Source of the DNA: Marinilabiliaceae bacterium UBA5488
GTDB lineage: Bacteria > Bacteroidota > Bacteroidia > Bacteroidales > Marinilabiliaceae
DNA: 44,290 bases
Direction of reading: 5' to 3'
NCBI GenBank assembly: GCA_002427105.1
Contig: DIPM01000004.1
Coordinates: 1 to 44,290, forward strand
Shown here: positions 34,004 to 42,810 of the stretch, piece after piece
How positions within the stretch are numbered: the first letter of the stretch is position 1
Layout of the letters: each line of letters opens with the position of its first letter
Program-made: the position numbers and the translations under genes
Notes under the pieces: model-generated
Database searches by the model: none
The model's input: the letters and a program-made list of their open reading frames with translations, nothing else
What the model was told of the DNA's origin: nothing

Positions 34004-35497
34004 ATGCTGAATTACGACCTGGTAATAATAGGAAGCGGACCCGCGGGCTTCTCCGCGGCAGTTAGAGGGGTGGACTTCGGCATGAAGGTATGCCTGATAG
34101 AAGGGGGTCATTTAGGCGGCGCCGGAATTATGAACGGGGCGCTTACCTCGAAAACAATGTATGAACTGTCCCAGGACTTTTCAATTGCCGGGCGGGTTGA
34201 CCGCGGCTATCGTGCCAGCGCCCTTTCTGTTGATTATAACCAGGTTCTTAAGACTGTGCTCCACGCTGCAAAAGAAAAGCAGTACCAGATGCGCAGCCAG
34301 ATAGAGACCTTTGCACACTCGCCTGAAAGCAAGGGCAAAATCACTCTGCTTCGCGGCATGGCTACTTTTATCGATGCCCATTCGCTAAGCGTCGCCACCA
34401 AGGATGGCGAACAAGTTGTCGGAGGGAAAAATATCCTGATTGCAACAGGTTCCAAGCCCAGAGAATATCCCGGTCTTGAAGTTGACGGTGAGCGAATTAT
34501 CGACTCAAACGGAATTACTTCCCTGAAAAAATTCCCTGAGCGAATAATTGTTATAGGCTCGGGAATTATAGGCTGTGAGTTTTCCACGATATTCTCAAAC
34601 TTCAAGCAGACCGAAGTTCACCTGCTTGACCGCGCAAAACGGGTTTTGCCCTATGAGGATGAAGATATAAGTGATTATGTGGCACGCAATCTCGCCAACA
34701 ACGGCGTTATTACTCACCATACCGCTCAGCTGCGTGAAATAATAAAACATCCCGATTATTTGGAAGTTATACTTGATTACGATGATGGCCACAGCAAAGT
34801 AATTGAGGTTGACGTGGCTCTGATTGCTATCGGACGTGTTTCTACCCTCGATCGCCTTAAGCCCCAAAACGCGGGCTTAAAACCCACTGAAAGGGGAACC
34901 CTCGAGATAGATGGCTCTTGCAGGGTACTGATAAACGGAAAGCCTTCACACATCTACGCGGCAGGAGATGTTACCGGACATTCGCAGCTTTATAGCGTTG
35001 CCGAACTACAGGGACGCAGGGCTGTCGAACAAATGGCAGGTGCTGAAGGCAATCCTTTGGACTACTCTCACATGAGCACCCTGATGTTTTTTAAACCGGA
35101 AGTGGCAGCAGTAGGGGCTAATGAGAAAAAGCTACAGGCGGCCGGCATTCCTTATATCGCGGCATATTACTCCAATAAGCTGGTCAACAGAAATATAGCT
35201 ATGCGCAGTACCACAGGCTTTATCAAAATAATGGTAAGCAACGACCACGAGCATCGCCTGCTGGGAGTTAGAGCCTCCGGGCCGCAGGCCTCGGCCTACA
35301 TAGTATCTGTGGCTCACCTTATCAACCGTGGAGATTCTCTTGGCGAAGTGCTTAAGATCTTTTATCCTCACCCCAGCGTAGCCGAGGGCATCCAGGAATG
35401 TCTTCGTGCCATCGTAGGACGCTCAATATACAAGCCTATCGCTTTCCCCGATGATATAAAAACACGTGAGTGGAAACCCGAAACTCACAACTCATAA
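34004..35497 (+). CDS. Lpd/Sth-like flavoprotein lacking the redox disulfide
   Basis: This 497-residue protein has the full architecture of the pyridine-nucleotide disulfide oxidoreductase family. It shows the FAD motif GSGPAG at 10-15, an NAD(P)-binding motif VIGSGIIGCEFS, the second FAD motif IYAAGDV and the C-terminal dimerisation domain with the His456/Glu461 dyad in YPHPSVAEG. The segment that normally holds the catalytic Cys pair (GGTCLNVGCIPSK) reads GGAGIMNGALTSK, with Gly41 and Ala46 in place of both cysteines. It therefore cannot be a classical dihydrolipoyl dehydrogenase. Soluble transhydrogenase, which has lost one cysteine, is the closest known analogue. It follows glsB by 5 bases and probably shares the operon. 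Its electron acceptor is unknown. Confidence 0.82.
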   Translation: MLNYDLVIIGSGPAGFSAAVRGVDFGMKVCLIEGGHLGGAGIMNGALTSKTMYELSQDFSIAGRVDRGYRASALSVDYNQVLKTVLHAAKEKQYQMRSQIETFAHSPESKGKITLLRGMATFIDAHSLSVATKDGEQVVGGKNILIATGSKPREYPGLEVDGERIIDSNGITSLKKFPERIIVIGSGIIGCEFSTIFSNFKQTEVHLLDRAKRVLPYEDEDISDYVARNLANNGVITHHTAQLREIIKHPDYLEVILDYDDGHSKVIEVDVALIAIGRVSTLDRLKPQNAGLKPTERGTLEIDGSCRVLINGKPSHIYAAGDVTGHSQLYSVAELQGRRAVEQMAGAEGNPLDYSHMSTLMFFKPEVAAVGANEKKLQAAGIPYIAAYYSNKLVNRNIAMRSTTGFIKIMVSNDHEHRLLGVRASGPQASAYIVSVAHLINRGDSLGEVLKIFYPHPSVAEGIQECLRAIVGRSIYKPIAFPDDIKTREWKPETHNS

Positions 35498-35523
35498 CTC
35501 ATAACTCATAACTCATAACTTCT
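35482..35523. repeat. Heptamer tandem repeat AACTCAT x4 (plus two degenerate units)
   Basis: Four perfect AACTCAT units (35489-35516) are flanked by AACTCAC (35482-35488) and AACTTCT (35517-35523). The repeat runs into the flavoprotein frame and supplies its last residues and stop codon. On the other side it touches the stop of the PurF-like gene. In the purF sense the unit is AGTTATG. Confidence 0.85.
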
Positions 35524-37427
35524 TAACAGTACGCCCTTTGGTTGCGTCCTTCTATGTAGTTGATAAAGGCGTTATTGACCACCTTATTTCCGCCGGGTGT
35601 GGGATAATTGCCGGTAAAATACCAGTCGCCTGTATCATTTGGGCAGGCCTTATGAAGGTTCTCAACGCTTTGAAACAGTATTTCAACCTCTGCTTCAGAA
35701 TCTTCAGGTTTGAGCATCTCAGCAATCTTGGCAGAAATCTGCTTATCACTAAAGGGGCGGTAAATATCCTTGACGTAATTGACAACCTCTTCTTTCGGAA
35801 TATTCTGCTGAGCCTTACACTTTTTATAAACCTCATCGATAACTGACTGCTTGCCGGTCTCCATGAGCAAACTGATTGCAGCCGTAAAAGCGCAAAAATC
35901 AGCCATCTTAGCCATATCAATTCCATAGCAATCAGGGTACCTGATTTGCGGTGCTGATGATACAACAATAATCTTTTTTGGATGAAGCCTGTCAAGTATT
36001 TTCAAAATACTCCTTTTCAAAGTTGTGCCCCTCACAATCGAGTCGTCAATTATCACTAAAGTATCAACATGATTTTTGACTATACCGTAAGTAACGTCAT
36101 ACACGTGTGCCACCATATCATCGCGTGAGGCATCGGCAGTGATAAAGGTGCGCATCTTAACGTCCTTCACAGCAATCTTCTCAACACGAGGCTCAAGCGA
36201 CAAAATCTCTTCCAACTTCTTCGCATCGGGATTTGGCCCCAAGGCTTTCACCTGTTTCATGCGCCAATCCACCAAATAGCTCCTGATACCCTCAACCATG
36301 CCATAAAAAGCCGTCTCGGCGGTGTTGGGAATATATGAAAACACGGTATCTTTTAAATTGTAATCAACCATCTCGAGTACCTGGGGCGCCAATTCGCGTC
36401 CCAGCTCTTTACGCTCCAGGTAGATTGTCTTATCGCTGCCGCGTGAGAAGTAAATACGCTCAAAGGAACAAGAACGGCGCTCCTGGGGCACAGCCACCAT
36501 TTCTTCGCTAATCTTCCCGTCCTTCTTGATAATTAAGGCATGGCCGGGTTTTAATTCATGCACGTTGCAAGCCCTTACATTCAAGGCCGTTTGAATAACG
36601 GGACGCTCGGAGGCTACAACCACAATCTCGTCATCATAATAGTAGGACGCCGGACGAATACCTATCGGATCGCGCGTAACAAAGGCATCGCCATGGCCGG
36701 TCATTCCACAGATAACATAACCTCCATCCCATTTTTTGCTCGAACGCTCCAGGATCTTCCTGATGTCCAAATTGCGTTCTATCAGGGCTGATATCTCACG
36801 ATTGTTATATCCTTCATTTTTAAACTGACGGAAAAGCAACTGGTTCTCCTCATCAAGGAAATGGCCTACATTTTCGAGGATAGACACTGTATCAGTATAA
36901 TCCTTAGGCTGTTGCCCCAGCTCAATCAGGGCATTAAATATCTCGTCAGTATTGGTCAGATTAAAATTACCGGCCAATACCAGGTTGCGCGAAAGCCAGT
37001 TATTCTCACGCATCACGGGATGTACAAACTCTAATGATTCTTTGCCAAAAGTACCATAACGCAGGTGACCCATATAAAGCTCGCCCACAAAAGGCAGATG
37101 TTCTTTTGCCCATACAGGGTCTGCAAAAAGCTCCGGGTTGTGATCGCAATCGTAGGCAAAATGCTTATGAATCCTGGCGAAAACATCCTGTATGGGATTG
37201 CTTAGATTGGAACGCTCTCGAAAAAGATACTTTTTGCCCGCAGGCTGATTTATTTTCAGGCTTACAACTCCCGCTCCATCCTGACCACGATTGTGCTGCT
37301 TCTCCATAAGCAAATAGAGCTTATTTAATCCATATTGCCAGCTGTCGTATTTTTCCTTGTAATACTCTAAGGGCTTCAGCAGCCTTATCAATACGATGCC
37401 GCACTCGTGTTTAAGCTGATCACTCAT
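35523..37427 (-). CDS. purF: Long amidophosphoribosyltransferase (PurF-like)
   Basis: This 634-residue class II glutamine amidotransferase of the PurF family transfers ammonia from glutamine to PRPP, the first step of purine synthesis. The nucleophilic cysteine is Cys9 (HECGIVL), so an eight-residue leader would have to be removed, as in B. subtilis PurF. The glutaminase part shows EKQHNRGQDGAG and GHLRYGTFG. The PRPP-binding motif VIIDDSIVRGTT is near residue 460. At 634 residues it is far longer than E. coli PurF (505), with added sequence in the glutaminase half and at the C-terminus. Many Bacteroidota also carry a shorter PurF, so this may be a paralogue. An AAGGAG sequence lies 14 bases upstream of the ATG. 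Confidence 0.82.
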   Translation of the reverse strand: MSDQLKHECGIVLIRLLKPLEYYKEKYDSWQYGLNKLYLLMEKQHNRGQDGAGVVSLKINQPAGKKYLFRERSNLSNPIQDVFARIHKHFAYDCDHNPELFADPVWAKEHLPFVGELYMGHLRYGTFGKESLEFVHPVMRENNWLSRNLVLAGNFNLTNTDEIFNALIELGQQPKDYTDTVSILENVGHFLDEENQLLFRQFKNEGYNNREISALIERNLDIRKILERSSKKWDGGYVICGMTGHGDAFVTRDPIGIRPASYYYDDEIVVVASERPVIQTALNVRACNVHELKPGHALIIKKDGKISEEMVAVPQERRSCSFERIYFSRGSDKTIYLERKELGRELAPQVLEMVDYNLKDTVFSYIPNTAETAFYGMVEGIRSYLVDWRMKQVKALGPNPDAKKLEEILSLEPRVEKIAVKDVKMRTFITADASRDDMVAHVYDVTYGIVKNHVDTLVIIDDSIVRGTTLKRSILKILDRLHPKKIIVVSSAPQIRYPDCYGIDMAKMADFCAFTAAISLLMETGKQSVIDEVYKKCKAQQNIPKEEVVNYVKDIYRPFSDKQISAKIAEMLKPEDSEAEVEILFQSVENLHKACPNDTGDWYFTGNYPTPGGNKVVNNAFINYIEGRNQRAYC

Positions 37428-37483
37428 ACTTTTTCTTACTCCTTATGTTATTCGCTAATAAAACAGATTAGCCCCGAAAACCC

Positions 37484-37497
37484 GTCTCGAAAGAGAC
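37484..37497 (-). terminator. Hairpin between the SPOR gene and purF
   Basis: GTCTC (37484-37488) and GAGAC (37493-37497) form a perfect 5-bp stem with a four-base loop, starting 10 bases after the SPOR gene stop. On the minus strand GGGTTTT follows, a short T-run. It may be a weak terminator or an attenuator ahead of purF. Confidence 0.4.
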
Positions 37498-37506
37498 CTT
37501 TACATT

Positions 37507-37947
37507 TTAGAACTCTCTGAAAGGTATTGAAGAATCCCTGACTATATAACTTGAGGGAAAACTTGCTTTAAGTTTTTTCAAAAGCGGCAATGCCTCATGT
37601 TTGTGGCGAAAACTGCCCGCTCTGACTCGCATAAAAGGTGCACTGTATTCTACAAAAACCTTCTCGTGGGGAAATAGCGACAGAAATTTCGACCTGGCTT
37701 CCTGGGCTTCCTGCTTGGAATTGTTGCCTGTGCCCGAATACAACTGAATACGATAGCCCTCAACCCCAGCCAGGCGACTGTTGCTGACAACATAATCATT
37801 CATTGCCCTTTCGACATCAGGCGACTGCTTAATAAAAATTTGACCTTCACCCAAAGAACGGCTTTTCACCTTTTCGAAAGGAGAAGATTGTCCATTTACA
37901 TTGATTGAAGTCAGGGATACTAATAATAATAGCAAGCTAGCTCTCAT
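37507..37947 (-). CDS. SPOR-domain periplasmic protein
   Basis: This 146-residue protein has a signal peptide (LLLLLVSLTSINVNG, cleaved near residue 19) and a C-terminal SPOR-like domain (about 62-140; GYRIQLYSGTGNNSKQEAQEARSKF, then MRVRAGSFRHKHEA and LLKKLKASFPSSYIV). SPOR domains bind denuded septal glycan strands, so a role at the division site or in cell-wall turnover is likely. It lies upstream of purF and downstream of a stress-protein gene on the same strand. No more specific name is justified. Confidence 0.78.
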   Translation of the reverse strand: MRASLLLLLVSLTSINVNGQSSPFEKVKSRSLGEGQIFIKQSPDVERAMNDYVVSNSRLAGVEGYRIQLYSGTGNNSKQEAQEARSKFLSLFPHEKVFVEYSAPFMRVRAGSFRHKHEALPLLKKLKASFPSSYIVRDSSIPFREF

Positions 37948-38013
37948 GCGATCTTCGGTTTTTGTAAATTACCGATACAAAAGTAGCCATTTTATTAAAA
38001 AATACTACTAAAG

Positions 38014-38877
38014 CTAGCGCACAAAAATTGTACCTGAACCCTCGAATTCCGGAATTGCCAAAACCGGAAGATCAGACATGTTCAACAACTCATTGGCAAA
38101 AGGATAAAATACATTCTCGAAGGGATTGCCACTACGCTTGACCGGTAAGGCTATTATGGTAACGCCATGCGACTTGGCGTAATCGAGCATATCCTTTGGT
38201 CCCTCTGTGCCATCAATCATCTGCGACTCAAAATCATCAATATAGCTTTTGCGTAAAAAGCGTTCTACCTGACGCACGTAAGCAGCAATAAGACCGGGGA
38301 TAGACCATCTTGAGCGGCGCGTTACTCCAACAATTAAGAGCTTGGCATTGATGATTTTTGCAAAACCGGTAACATTGGGAACTATCATACGGCTCACTTT
38401 CTGCGAATCGATAGGTATCAAAATCTTATGTTCGCCACTTACATCCATCTCTTTGCGGACGGCTAATACAGGGCAGGGAGCATTAGATACAAGCCGGTAG
38501 GCATTACTGCCAATCCACCGATCTTCAAAGCCCGAAACGCCATGCGTACCGCAAACAATTATTATTGAATCATCGTAGTGTGCCTGATTAGTTATCTCCT
38601 TAACCACATTTCCCTGCCTGAACTTATAATCCACCACCCCATTTTCAACATCATACCTGGCTTTGGCTCTATCCACCAAATGAGCCATATAGGCCTCATC
38701 ATTATCTTCAATAATAAAACGCGGATTATCCTTGGCAAAATCAGGAAAGTACTGCTTGCCGGTGCGAACGTGCATCAGGCGAAGCTTTGACTTCAATGAA
38801 TTGGCTATCCGTACTGCTATATCAACAGCAAAAACAGAGTTTTCCGAAAAATCGACCGGGACCAGGATTCTTTTCAT
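38014..38877 (-). CDS. Tandem universal stress protein
   Basis: This 287-residue cytoplasmic protein has two UspA domains. The first (about 1-145) starts KRILVPVDFSENS and keeps the nucleotide-binding pattern GxxG-x9-GS in GTHGVSGFEDRWIGS. The second (about 150-280) starts EHKILIPIDSQKVSR but lacks that glycine pattern, so it probably does not bind ATP. Fused two-domain USPs with one working and one degenerate site are common. The role is likely general stress survival. No regulator or partner lies next to it. Confidence 0.88.
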   Translation of the reverse strand: MKRILVPVDFSENSVFAVDIAVRIANSLKSKLRLMHVRTGKQYFPDFAKDNPRFIIEDNDEAYMAHLVDRAKARYDVENGVVDYKFRQGNVVKEITNQAHYDDSIIIVCGTHGVSGFEDRWIGSNAYRLVSNAPCPVLAVRKEMDVSGEHKILIPIDSQKVSRMIVPNVTGFAKIINAKLLIVGVTRRSRWSIPGLIAAYVRQVERFLRKSYIDDFESQMIDGTEGPKDMLDYAKSHGVTIIALPVKRSGNPFENVFYPFANELLNMSDLPVLAIPEFEGSGTIFVR

Positions 38878-39098
38878 ATCTATGATATTATTTATTAAGA
38901 TCTTAAGGCGTTTTGTTTTGAATTAAATATAAAATCATACATAATTTCACACTTTGTACGCTTCCCTATGTCTAAAGGTTGTATAATAATACGCCAAAAA
39001 CAGCGAATATCCAACTTTTTCCTTAGGGATTAATTAACAGGGCTACGAACATCAAGATTTATTAACGCTATATATTTTAAAAACTTAATTGTTTGATG

Positions 39099-39106
39099 TA
39101 ATTTTG
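39099..39106 (+). promoter_or_regulatory. Candidate -7 element of the acyltransferase at 39129
   Basis: TAATTTTG matches TAnnTTTG exactly, 22 bases before the ATG. The surrounding 250-base spacer (38878-39128) is AT-rich and shows no gene or hairpin. Confidence 0.42.
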
Positions 39107-39128
39107 TGTATAACCATCAAAATAGATA

Positions 39129-40283
39129 ATGGGGCATAAACAACAATTGAACTTTGAATCTATAAGACCATACGAAGATCATGAGGTTCAAACCGTATTC
39201 AATCGTCTAAAAAATGAGGAGTCGTTTCTAAAATTAATCGGATTTCTATATCCTGATTCGCCCCCTACTCTATTTCTCGACAGCTTAAAGAATGTATCAA
39301 CAATACGGCAATTTCAGGAAGAAGTCATTTCTGCCTATGTTATTGATATTATTGATAAAACGACCAACGGTGTTAGTGTAGAAGGCTTGGATAATCTCAA
39401 CCAGGATGTGGCTCACCTGTTTATCTCCAACCACCGTGATATTATCTTAGACCCCGCGATCTTAAATGTTTTGCTGTTCAAAAACGGCGCAAATACAACT
39501 GAAATAGCTATAGGCGACAACCTGCTGATTTATCCCTGGATTACGGATCTGGTAAAGCTTAACCGCACTTTCATTGTGAAAAGAAATCTGCCTCTTAAAC
39601 AAATGTTGGAAAGCTCGCGACTGCTATCACAGTACATCCGTTATACACTGACAGAAAAAAAACACAGCATCTGGATAGCCCAGCGTGAAGGACGATCTAA
39701 AGACGGAAATGACAGAACCCAGGTTAGCCTCCTGAAAATGCTCAATATAAGCGGACAGGAGTCTATTATGAAAAACTTCAAGCAGCTTAATATTGTTCCT
39801 GTTTCGATTTCCTATGAATTTGACCCCTGCGACTACCTGAAAGCCAAAGAGTTTCAGCTCAAAAGAGACGACCCCAACTATCAGAAAACAAAGGACGACG
39901 ACCTGATGCACATGGGCACAGGACTGCGAGGACGAAAAGGAAGAGTGCACTTTGCCTTTGGAAAGCCACTACAGGAAGAACTCAACCCTATCGACGCCCT
40001 TACGGTGAAAAATGACCAGTTTTCGGCCCTTGCCGAAATTATTGACTCCCACGTTCACCAAAACTATAAGCTATGGCCTTCCAACTACATAGCATGGGAT
40101 ATTTTCAATAATAGCTGTCAGTATTCTGACAAATACAGCGACGAAGAAAAGGCTATCTTTCTTGAATACGTGGAAGACCATATCAGCAGAATTCCTGAAA
40201 TGGACAGGGACTTTATTTTCAACTCTCTGATGGAAATGTACGCTAATCCCCTCGAAAACAAGCGATCCTACAATAACGATTAA
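39129..40283 (+). CDS. Glycerolipid acyltransferase (PlsB/PlsC-like)
   Basis: This 384-residue protein has an acyltransferase core at about 90-290. The catalytic block is FISNHRDIILDPA, with a His and Asp five residues apart. The second motif is IWIAQREGRSKDGNDRTQ, equivalent to the FPEGTRS block, and a late GRVHFAFGKPL segment follows. It is longer than PlsC (about 250) and shorter than PlsB (about 800). It probably makes phosphatidic or lysophosphatidic acid, or a related lipid, at the inner membrane. The acyl donor and acceptor are unknown. It stands alone between a stress-protein gene and aspS and ends at a good bidirectional terminator. Confidence 0.75.
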   Translation: MGHKQQLNFESIRPYEDHEVQTVFNRLKNEESFLKLIGFLYPDSPPTLFLDSLKNVSTIRQFQEEVISAYVIDIIDKTTNGVSVEGLDNLNQDVAHLFISNHRDIILDPAILNVLLFKNGANTTEIAIGDNLLIYPWITDLVKLNRTFIVKRNLPLKQMLESSRLLSQYIRYTLTEKKHSIWIAQREGRSKDGNDRTQVSLLKMLNISGQESIMKNFKQLNIVPVSISYEFDPCDYLKAKEFQLKRDDPNYQKTKDDDLMHMGTGLRGRKGRVHFAFGKPLQEELNPIDALTVKNDQFSALAEIIDSHVHQNYKLWPSNYIAWDIFNNSCQYSDKYSDEEKAIFLEYVEDHISRIPEMDRDFIFNSLMEMYANPLENKRSYNND

Positions 40284-40292
40284 ACATCTTAC

Positions 40293-40326
40293 AAAAAATG
40301 CCCGGCATTGAACCGGGCAATTTTTT
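40293..40326. terminator. Bidirectional intrinsic terminator
   Basis: TGCCCGG (40299-40305) pairs with CCGGGCA (40313-40319) around a 7-base loop, with six A before it and six T after it. It can end both the acyltransferase transcript and aspS, which converge here. Confidence 0.9.
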
Positions 40327-40347
40327 ATAAGTTTTTGATTCTAAAGA

Positions 40348-42102
40348 CTAACTTTTAATATCAAGCCTGATACTTAGTTCTTCTAATTGTTTGCTGTCAA
40401 TAGGCGAGGGCGAATCAATCATCACATCGCGTGCTGCATTGTTTTTGGGGAAGGCTATAACGTCGCGAATTGAATCCAGACCGGCCATTAGCGACACCCA
40501 GCGGTCAAAACCGAAGGCTATGCCCCCGTGCGGTGGTGCGCCATACTGAAAGGCGTTCATCAGGAAGCCAAACTGCATACGAGCCTGCTCATCAGTGAAT
40601 CCCAAAACCTCGAACATCCTTTTCTGCAACTTATCATCATGAATCCTTATCGAACCTCCGCCAAGCTCAACACCATTGATTACCAGGTCATAAGCATCAG
40701 CTCTAACTTTTCCCGGATCGCTATCCAATAGCGCCATATCCTTCTTAATTGGAGATGTGAATGGGTGGTGCATAGCAAAGAAGCGCCCAACCTCCTCATC
40801 CCACTCGAGCAGCGGGAAGTCAACAACCCAAAGAGGAGCAAAAACATCCTTATCGCGCAAACCCATACGACTGCCCATCTCAAGGCGCAACTCACACAAG
40901 GCCTTCAAGGTCTTGAGCTTATCTCCCGCCATTATCAGAAGTAAATCGCCGGGCGTGGCTTCCATCTCGTCGGCCCAGGACCTGAGCTTTTCAGCTGAAA
41001 AGAACTTATCGACCGAGGATTTAAAACTGCCATCTTCGTTGTATTTCACATAAATAAGACCCTGAGCCCCTATTTGCGGACGTTTGACAAAATCCGTAAG
41101 CTTGTCAAGATCCTTGCGGCTTAGCTCTGACTGGCCTTCGGCACATATTCCACCTACATATTCTGCTTCGTCAAAAACCTTAAAACCGCTATCCCCCGTT
41201 AAGCCGGTAAGATCCTTAAAAGTCATCCCAAAACGGATATCAGGTTTGTCAGAACCGTAAAACTCAAGGGCATTAGCATAAGTCATGCGAGGAAAAGCTT
41301 CGACCATGTCAATGTCAAGAATCTGCTTAAAAAGGTGCTTGGTAAGGCCTTCAAAAGTATTCAGGATATCCTCGCGCTCCACAAAAGCCATCTCGCAGTC
41401 TATCTGCGTAAATTCAGGCTGACGGTCGGCACGAAGGTCTTCATCACGAAAACACTTAACTATCTGGAAATAACGATCGTAACCGGCAATCATCAAAAGC
41501 TGCTTAAAGACCTGTGGCGATTGGGGCAAAGCATAAAACTCGCCCGGATGAACGCGTGAAGGAACTACAAAGTCGCGCGCCCCTTCGGGAGTGGATTTTA
41601 TCAGCACCGGAGTCTCGATATCAAGAAATCCGCGATCGTTCATGTAGTTTCGTATCTCTATACCCATTTCGTGGCGCAATTCCAGATTGCGACGTAAGGG
41701 ATTACGGCGCAGGTCAAGGTAGCGATACTTCATCCTCAGCTCATCCCCGCCATCACTCTCATCCTCAATAGTAAAAGGAGGAAGCGCGGATTTATTAAGC
41801 ACAACAAGCTTCTCAAGGGCAATCTCAATCTCCCCGGTGGCTAGCTTCAAATTTTTGCTGCTGCGTTCGGCCACCTTTCCGCTAAGCTGAACCACATATT
41901 CACGACCTAGCTCTCTGGCCCGGCTGCTTAACTCAGATTGAGTCTCGCTGTTAATAACTATCTGAGTGATGCCGTACCGATCGCGTAAATCAATAAAGGT
42001 CATCCCGCCAAGGTCGCGCACCCGCTGCACCCAGCCGCTTAAAGTTACTTGCTTTCCTGCATCTGTAAGCCTAAGCTCACCACATGTATGAGTTCTGTAC
42101 AT
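40348..42102 (-). CDS. aspS: Aspartyl-tRNA synthetase
   Basis: This 584-residue class II synthetase charges tRNA-Asp in the cytoplasm. The N-terminal OB-fold (VTLSGWVQRVRDLGGMTFIDLRDR), the class II motif 2 region YFQIVKCFRDEDLRADRQPEFTQ and the motif 3 GIAFGFDRWVSLMAG are complete. The bacterial-type GAD insertion lies at about 290-430. The length is normal for bacterial AspS. Its upstream region is shared with the divergent tadA. Confidence 0.97.
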   Translation of the reverse strand: MYRTHTCGELRLTDAGKQVTLSGWVQRVRDLGGMTFIDLRDRYGITQIVINSETQSELSSRARELGREYVVQLSGKVAERSSKNLKLATGEIEIALEKLVVLNKSALPPFTIEDESDGGDELRMKYRYLDLRRNPLRRNLELRHEMGIEIRNYMNDRGFLDIETPVLIKSTPEGARDFVVPSRVHPGEFYALPQSPQVFKQLLMIAGYDRYFQIVKCFRDEDLRADRQPEFTQIDCEMAFVEREDILNTFEGLTKHLFKQILDIDMVEAFPRMTYANALEFYGSDKPDIRFGMTFKDLTGLTGDSGFKVFDEAEYVGGICAEGQSELSRKDLDKLTDFVKRPQIGAQGLIYVKYNEDGSFKSSVDKFFSAEKLRSWADEMEATPGDLLLIMAGDKLKTLKALCELRLEMGSRMGLRDKDVFAPLWVVDFPLLEWDEEVGRFFAMHHPFTSPIKKDMALLDSDPGKVRADAYDLVINGVELGGGSIRIHDDKLQKRMFEVLGFTDEQARMQFGFLMNAFQYGAPPHGGIAFGFDRWVSLMAGLDSIRDVIAFPKNNAARDVMIDSPSPIDSKQLEELSIRLDIKS

Positions 42103-42150
42103 TTAACTAATCTTTTTAAGATCCAAACCAAGGGTTCTTACAAATTCAAA

Positions 42151-42158
42151 TATCTTTG
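42151..42158 (+). promoter_or_regulatory. Candidate -7 element of tadA
   Basis: TATCTTTG is the exact Bacteroidota -7 consensus, 18 bases before the tadA ATG. The expected -33 position reads TTC rather than TTG. Confidence 0.45.
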
Positions 42159-42176
42159 CGAAAATAGAAAGAAATT

Positions 42177-42623
42177 ATGGACAAAATAGATTTTTCTGAC
42201 AATTACTTTATGCAACAGGCTTTGAAAGAAGCCCGTGAAGCCTACCGAAAAGATGAAGTGCCCGTAGGAGCGATTATTGTAAGCGGGGAAAGAATTATTG
42301 CACGTGCCCACAACCTCACAGAAACTCTTAATGACGTTACAGCTCACGCCGAAATGCTCGCGATTACTTCCGCGGCCGAATATCTCGGCGGCAAATATCT
42401 TAATGACTGCACTCTATATATCACCCTCGAACCATGCACCATGTGCGCGGGAGCCCTTAACTGGGCGCAGATAGCAAGGATAGTCATAGGAGCACCCGAC
42501 AGCCAACGGGGATTTACCCGCCTCTCACCTTCTCCCCTTCACCCAAAAACGGAGCTTAGCACAGGTATCATGGCCGACGAGTGCAGCAGCCTTATTAAGG
42601 AGTTCTTCAAAAAAAAGCGCTAA
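42177..42623 (+). CDS. tadA: tRNA-specific adenosine deaminase
   Basis: This 148-residue zinc deaminase converts adenosine 34 to inosine in tRNA-Arg(ACG). The zinc and catalytic residues are in place: His57 and Glu59 in AHAEM, and Cys87 and Cys90 in PCTMC. The flanking sequences DEVPVGAIIV and NDCTLYITLE, and the IGAPDSQRGF segment, are TadA-like. A guanine or cytosine deaminase cannot be fully ruled out. Its 3' trailer contains heptamer repeats. Confidence 0.88.
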   Translation: MDKIDFSDNYFMQQALKEAREAYRKDEVPVGAIIVSGERIIARAHNLTETLNDVTAHAEMLAITSAAEYLGGKYLNDCTLYITLEPCTMCAGALNWAQIARIVIGAPDSQRGFTRLSPSPLHPKTELSTGIMADECSSLIKEFFKKKR

Positions 42624-42626
42624 AAA

Positions 42627-42670
42627 AGTCAAGAAGTCAACAGTCAACAAGTTATAAGTTATAAGTTATA
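42627..42670 (+). repeat. AGTCAAC/AGTTATA heptamer repeats after tadA
   Basis: AGTCAAG (42627-42633) is followed by two AGTCAAC units (42635-42648) and three perfect AGTTATA units (42650-42670), then a T-run to 42679. They start 4 bases after the tadA stop and read in its sense. Confidence 0.8.
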
Positions 42671-42755
42671 AGTTTTTTCTTAGCCAAATAACAGTGATTC
42701 ATTAATTTAAAAGCATTGATGTCCGGTAAACGTTTCACAACGACTTAACTTATAG

Positions 42756-42776
42756 ATTTCTCACTTCGCTCGAAAT
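42756..42776. repeat. Imperfect palindrome, probably dispersed repeat
   Basis: A 21-bp element begins ATTTC and ends GAAAT, with an ACTTCG core. I recall near-identical sequences scattered between genes in other bacterial genomes, but copy number cannot be checked in this window, where it occurs once. Confidence 0.45.
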
Positions 42777-42810
42777 GACAATCAGACATTTAGCTTGTTG
42801 GAGGTCTATA

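Noticed and set aside
35482..35523. CRISPR-like array
   Set aside because: The units are 7 bases and contiguous, with no spacers and no cas genes nearby.
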